From an uncultured Oscillibacter sp. (GTDB lineage Bacteria > Bacillota > Clostridia > Oscillospirales > Oscillospiraceae), in the NCBI RefSeq assembly GCF_910587525.1, contig NZ_CAJULS010000038.1:1-17305 (forward strand): a DNA stretch of 17,305 nt. The letters are read 5' to 3'. The position numbers were made by a program, and so were the translations under genes. The notes under the pieces were generated by a model, which saw nothing but the letters and a program-made list of their open reading frames with translations, was not told the origin of the DNA and did not search any database. Positions 14,858 through 17,305 of the stretch are shown here, in pieces. Numbering within the stretch: position 1 is the first letter of the stretch; each line of letters starts with the position of its first letter.

Positions 14858-15349
14858 ATGCAGAAGAAAGTCGCGGTCATCATGGGCTCGGATTCCGACT
14901 GGCCCGTGGTCAAGGGCGCCTGCGCCCAGCTGAAGGAATTCGGCATCCCCTGCGAGGCCCATATTCTCAGCGCCCACCGCACCCCCGCCGCCGCAGCAGA
15001 GTTTGCCAAAGCCGCCCGGGAGAAGGGCTTTGGCGTCATCATCTGCGCCGCCGGCATGGCGGCCCATCTGGCGGGGGCCTTTGCCGCCAACACCGTCCTG
15101 CCCGTCATTGGCATCCCCATGAAGGGGGGCGCCATGGACGGACTGGACGCACTTTTGGCCACTGTGCAGATGCCAAGCGGCATTCCCGTGGCCACTGTGG
15201 CCATCAACGGGGCCAAGAATGCCGCCGTGCTGGCGGCGCAGATTCTGGCCGTCTCCGACGAGGCTCTGGCGGAGAAGCTGGCTGGTGCCAGGGCGGAGAT
15301 GGAGGAGCAGGTCATGCGGAAGGACGCCGCCTTGCAGGCGGAGGAGTGA
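14858..15349 (+). CDS. purE: N5-carboxyaminoimidazole ribonucleotide mutase
   Basis: It converts N5-CAIR to CAIR in de novo purine synthesis. The 163-aa protein shows the class I PurE motifs MGSDSDWP at 9-16, LSAHRTP at 37-43, AAGMAAHLAG at 64-73 and, near the C-terminus, GGAMDGLDALLATVQMPSGI with PVATVAINGAKNAA. A class I enzyme implies a PurK elsewhere to make N5-CAIR, although some lineages use AIR with CO2 directly. AAAGGAGG lies 9 nt before the ATG. The three-hairpin element begins a few bases after the stop codon and separates it from purC by about 170 nt. Confidence 0.96.
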   Translation: MQKKVAVIMGSDSDWPVVKGACAQLKEFGIPCEAHILSAHRTPAAAAEFAKAAREKGFGVIICAAGMAAHLAGAFAANTVLPVIGIPMKGGAMDGLDALLATVQMPSGIPVATVAINGAKNAAVLAAQILAVSDEALAEKLAGARAEMEEQVMRKDAALQAEE

Positions 15350-15351
15350 GA

Positions 15352-15432
15352 GCTGTGCGCGGCTGGCGCCGCGGAGGCGGGATTCAGCTATGATGATGGC
15401 TGGTGCATCCCGCGTGGCGAAGCCGTGCACCC
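15352..15432 (+). repeat. three-hairpin intergenic element, copy 2 (purE-purC gap)
   Basis: Hairpin 1 (15358-15373) is CGCGGC-TGGC-GCCGCG. After 11 nt, hairpin 2 (15385-15402) is CAGCTAT-GATG-ATGGCTG with one U-G pair. Hairpin 3 pairs GGTGCA (15402-15407) with TGCACC (15426-15431) around an 18-nt loop holding a small GGC-GAA-GCC hairpin. Compared with copy 1 (277-340), two pairs of stem 1 are swapped C-G to G-C with pairing kept, stem 2 keeps pairing through a wobble, and stem 3 keeps its arms but has a longer loop. It starts about 3 nt after the purE stop codon, in the same orientation. Confidence 0.65.
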
Positions 15433-15517
15433 CCGTCCCCTCCCGCGGCGGCCTCCCCCAATCCCCAAACATTTGGAATGTTAAAATATAACCATAACAA
15501 TGATGGAGGTCATTACC

Positions 15518-16231
15518 ATGCAGAAACTGGAGCAGCTCTACGAGGGCAAGGCCAAAAAGGTCTACGCCACCGGCGACCCCAATCTGGTCATTGTAGATTA
15601 CAAGGATGACGCCACCGCCTTCAACGGCGCCAAAAAGGGCACCATCGCTGGCAAGGGCGTCATCAACAACCAGATGAGCAACCGCCTCATGGCCAAGCTG
15701 GAGAAAGCCGGTATCCCCACCCACTTCGTTCAGGAGCTCAGCGAGCGGGAGACGGTTGTGAAGAAGGTCTCCATCGTGCCCCTGGAGGTCATTATCCGCA
15801 ACATCTCCGCCGGGTCCTTTGCCAAGCGCTACGGCGTGGAGGAGGGCATCGTCTTTGACGCGCCCACCATCGAGTTCTCCTACAAGTGCGACGAGCTGGG
15901 CGACCCCCTGCTCAATACATACCACGCTCTGGCGCTGAAGCTGGCCACGCCGGAGGAGATCGAGACCATCAAAAAGTACGCCTTCGCCGTAAACAACTTC
16001 CTCAAAGACTTCTGGTCCTCCTGCGGCGTGACGCTGGTGGACTTCAAGCTGGAGTTCGGCCGCCTGGCGGACGGAACCATTGTCCTGGCCGACGAAATCA
16101 GCCCCGACACCTGCCGCCTGTGGGACAGCAAGACCCGCGAGAAGCTGGACAAGGACCGCTTCCGCCGGGATCTGGGCGGCGTGGAGGACGCCTACGCCGA
16201 GGTCATGCGCCGCATGACGGAGGCCCTCTGA
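15518..16231 (+). CDS. purC: phosphoribosylaminoimidazole-succinocarboxamide synthase
   Basis: SAICAR synthetase joins aspartate to CAIR using ATP, the step after PurE. The 237-aa protein from the ATG at 15518 has the usual length. It shows [19 protein letters not shown] at 8-26, [19 protein letters not shown] at 29-47, [18 protein letters not shown] (about 87-104), VDFKLEFG and [15 protein letters not shown] prefer 15518 over the in-frame ATGs at 15500 and 15503 because GGAGGT (15505-15510) is 7 nt before it and the added residues would overlap that site. Its TGA overlaps the ATG of the next gene by one base (TGATG), so the two are translationally coupled. Confidence 0.96.
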   Translation: MQKLEQLYEGKAKKVYATGDPNLVIVDYKDDATAFNGAKKGTIAGKGVINNQMSNRLMAKLEKAGIPTHFVQELSERETVVKKVSIVPLEVIIRNISAGSFAKRYGVEEGIVFDAPTIEFSYKCDELGDPLLNTYHALALKLATPEEIETIKKYAFAVNNFLKDFWSSCGVTLVDFKLEFGRLADGTIVLADEISPDTCRLWDSKTREKLDKDRFRRDLGGVEDAYAEVMRRMTEAL

Positions 16232-17305
16232 TGGGCGGCTTCTTCGGCGCCGTCTCGCAGCGGGACGTAACGCTGGATATCTTCTTCGGCGTGGATTACC
16301 ACTCCCACCTGGGCACCCGCCGGGGCGGCATGATCCTCTACGACCGGGAGGAGGGCTTCCAGCGGCAGATCCACTCCATCGAAAACACCCCCTTCCGCAC
16401 CAAGTTTGAAAAGGACCTGGCGGACTTTCGGGGGTGCGCCGGCATCGGCTGCATCAGCGACACGGACCCCCAGCCCCTGCTGGTGCGGTCCCACCTGGGG
16501 CTGTACGCCATCACCACCGTGGGCATTATCAACAACGCTGGCGCCCTGGTGGACCGCTGTTTCTCCGACCACGGCCACCAGTTCATGGCGATGAGCAGCG
16601 GCAAAGTCAACTCCACGGAGCTGGCCGCCGCCCTCATCAACCAGAAAGACGACCTGGTCTCCGGCATTCTCCACGCCCAGGAGATCATCGACGGCTCCCT
16701 CACCCTGCTGATTCTCACCGAGGAGGGCGAGATCATCGCCGCCCGGGACCGGATGGGCCGGCTGCCGGTGCTCATCGGCAAAAACCGCCAGGGGCACTGC
16801 GTCTCCTTCGAGTCCTTCGCCTGCCACAAGATCGGCTACGAGGTGGACTACGAGCTGGGCCCCCGGGAGGTCGTCCGCATCCGCCCCGGCGGATATGAGA
16901 CCCTCTCCCCCCCAGGGGAGCAGATGAAGATCTGCGCCTTTTTGTGGACCTACTACGGCTATCCCAATTCCAACTACGAGGGGGTCAACGTGGAGGTCAT
17001 GCGCTGCCGCAACGGCGCCGTCATGGCCCGGGAGGAGCGCCGCCGGGGGTCACTGCCCGCGGTGGACTACGTGGCCGGCGTACCGGACTCCGGCGTGCCC
17101 CACGCCATCGGCTACGCCAATGAGAGCCGCATGGAGTTCGCCCGCCCCTTTGTGAAGTACACCCCCACCTGGCCCCGGTCCTTCATGCCCGCCAATCAGG
17201 ATGTGCGCAACCAGGTGGCCAAGATGAAGCAGATCCCTGTCCCCGAGCTGATCCAGGGCAAAAAGCTGCTCTTTGTGGACGATTCCATCGTCCGGGGCAC
17301 CCAGC
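16231..17305 (+). CDS. purF: amidophosphoribosyltransferase-like protein lacking the glutaminase cysteine (partial)
   Basis: 358 codons are open to the window end, so the C-terminus is missing. The fold is PurF: an N-terminal Ntn-type glutaminase-like domain (about 1-225) and a phosphoribosyltransferase domain with GVPDSGVPHAIGYANES (about 283-299) and the PRPP loop LFVDDSIVRGTQ at the edge of the window. Canonical PurF starts, after processing, with the nucleophile in CGIFG; here the start is MGGFFGAVS, with Gly in place of Cys. Other glutamine-site motifs are changed too: GTRRGGM for HRGQEGAG, ISDTD for VRYATAG, no HNGN, and NSTE for SDTE. A cysteine at 235 (KICAF) sits where B. subtilis PurF has an Fe-S ligand. 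GGAGG is 7 nt before the ATG. It may use free ammonia, need a partner, or be regulatory. Confidence 0.85.
   Translation, partial: MGGFFGAVSQRDVTLDIFFGVDYHSHLGTRRGGMILYDREEGFQRQIHSIENTPFRTKFEKDLADFRGCAGIGCISDTDPQPLLVRSHLGLYAITTVGIINNAGALVDRCFSDHGHQFMAMSSGKVNSTELAAALINQKDDLVSGILHAQEIIDGSLTLLILTEEGEIIAARDRMGRLPVLIGKNRQGHCVSFESFACHKIGYEVDYELGPREVVRIRPGGYETLSPPGEQMKICAFLWTYYGYPNSNYEGVNVEVMRCRNGAVMAREERRRGSLPAVDYVAGVPDSGVPHAIGYANESRMEFARPFVKYTPTWPRSFMPANQDVRNQVAKMKQIPVPELIQGKKLLFVDDSIVRGTQ

Noticed and set aside
277..15432. CRISPR array or insertion sequence as explanation of the repeats
   Set aside because: The repeats are two far-apart intergenic copies without regular spacers, transposase genes or visible target duplications.
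15471..15499. Internal promoter for purC in the AT-rich stretch before its start
   Set aside because: TATAAC-like and TAAAAT-like sequences exist, but no -35 box sits at 16-18 nt; the upstream sequence is C-rich.

Overview
The window looks like chromosomal DNA from a high-GC member of the Clostridia, most likely Oscillospiraceae (the Oscillibacter, Flavonifractor and Pseudoflavonifractor neighbourhood). The basis is strongly GC-biased third codon positions, strong AGGAGG-type ribosome binding sites, a separate ACT-domain (PheB-like) gene next to hom, and a PurF-like protein starting Met-Gly-Gly instead of Met-Cys-Gly. The genus is inference. All genes look like core metabolism. I saw no transposase, phage gene, tRNA, rRNA or CRISPR array.

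Layout. Positions 1-365 hold no gene I can support but are full of inverted repeats. From 13849 down to 366 everything is on the minus strand. In transcription order this is ddl, murF, an ABC-F ATPase, a YdcF-like membrane protein, a flavodoxin-fold protein, prfA, a fused Sua5/TsaC-CoaE protein and an M18 aminopeptidase. After a GC hairpin and a new promoter come an ACT-domain protein, hom and lysC (aspartate to homoserine). At 13850-14107 the direction flips. A promoter with two GGTATNACC half-palindromes drives a GntR/UTRA regulator (14108-14833), followed closely by purE, purC and a purF-like gene cut by the window end.

How the genes work together. ddl and murF supply and attach D-Ala-D-Ala to the peptidoglycan precursor. 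prfA (termination) and Sua5/TsaC (tRNA t6A37 precursor) are translation genes, and here Sua5 carries a dephospho-CoA kinase at its C-terminus. The ACT-hom-lysC cluster makes homoserine for Thr and Met and feeds Lys synthesis. The plus-strand operon is early purine synthesis, probably controlled by its own GntR regulator.

Most notable observations: (1) the purF-like protein lacks the catalytic N-terminal cysteine and nearly all glutamine-site residues, so it should not act as a glutaminase; (2) a three-hairpin element occurs twice, just after the stop codons of lysC and purE and in the orientation of each gene, with compensatory base changes in one stem; (3) a second, degenerate repeat lies downstream of lysC and of the ABC-F gene; (4) a Sua5-CoaE fusion; (5) paired GntR-type operators over the start of the purine operon; (6) a perfect 20-bp palindrome at the predicted lysC transcription start.
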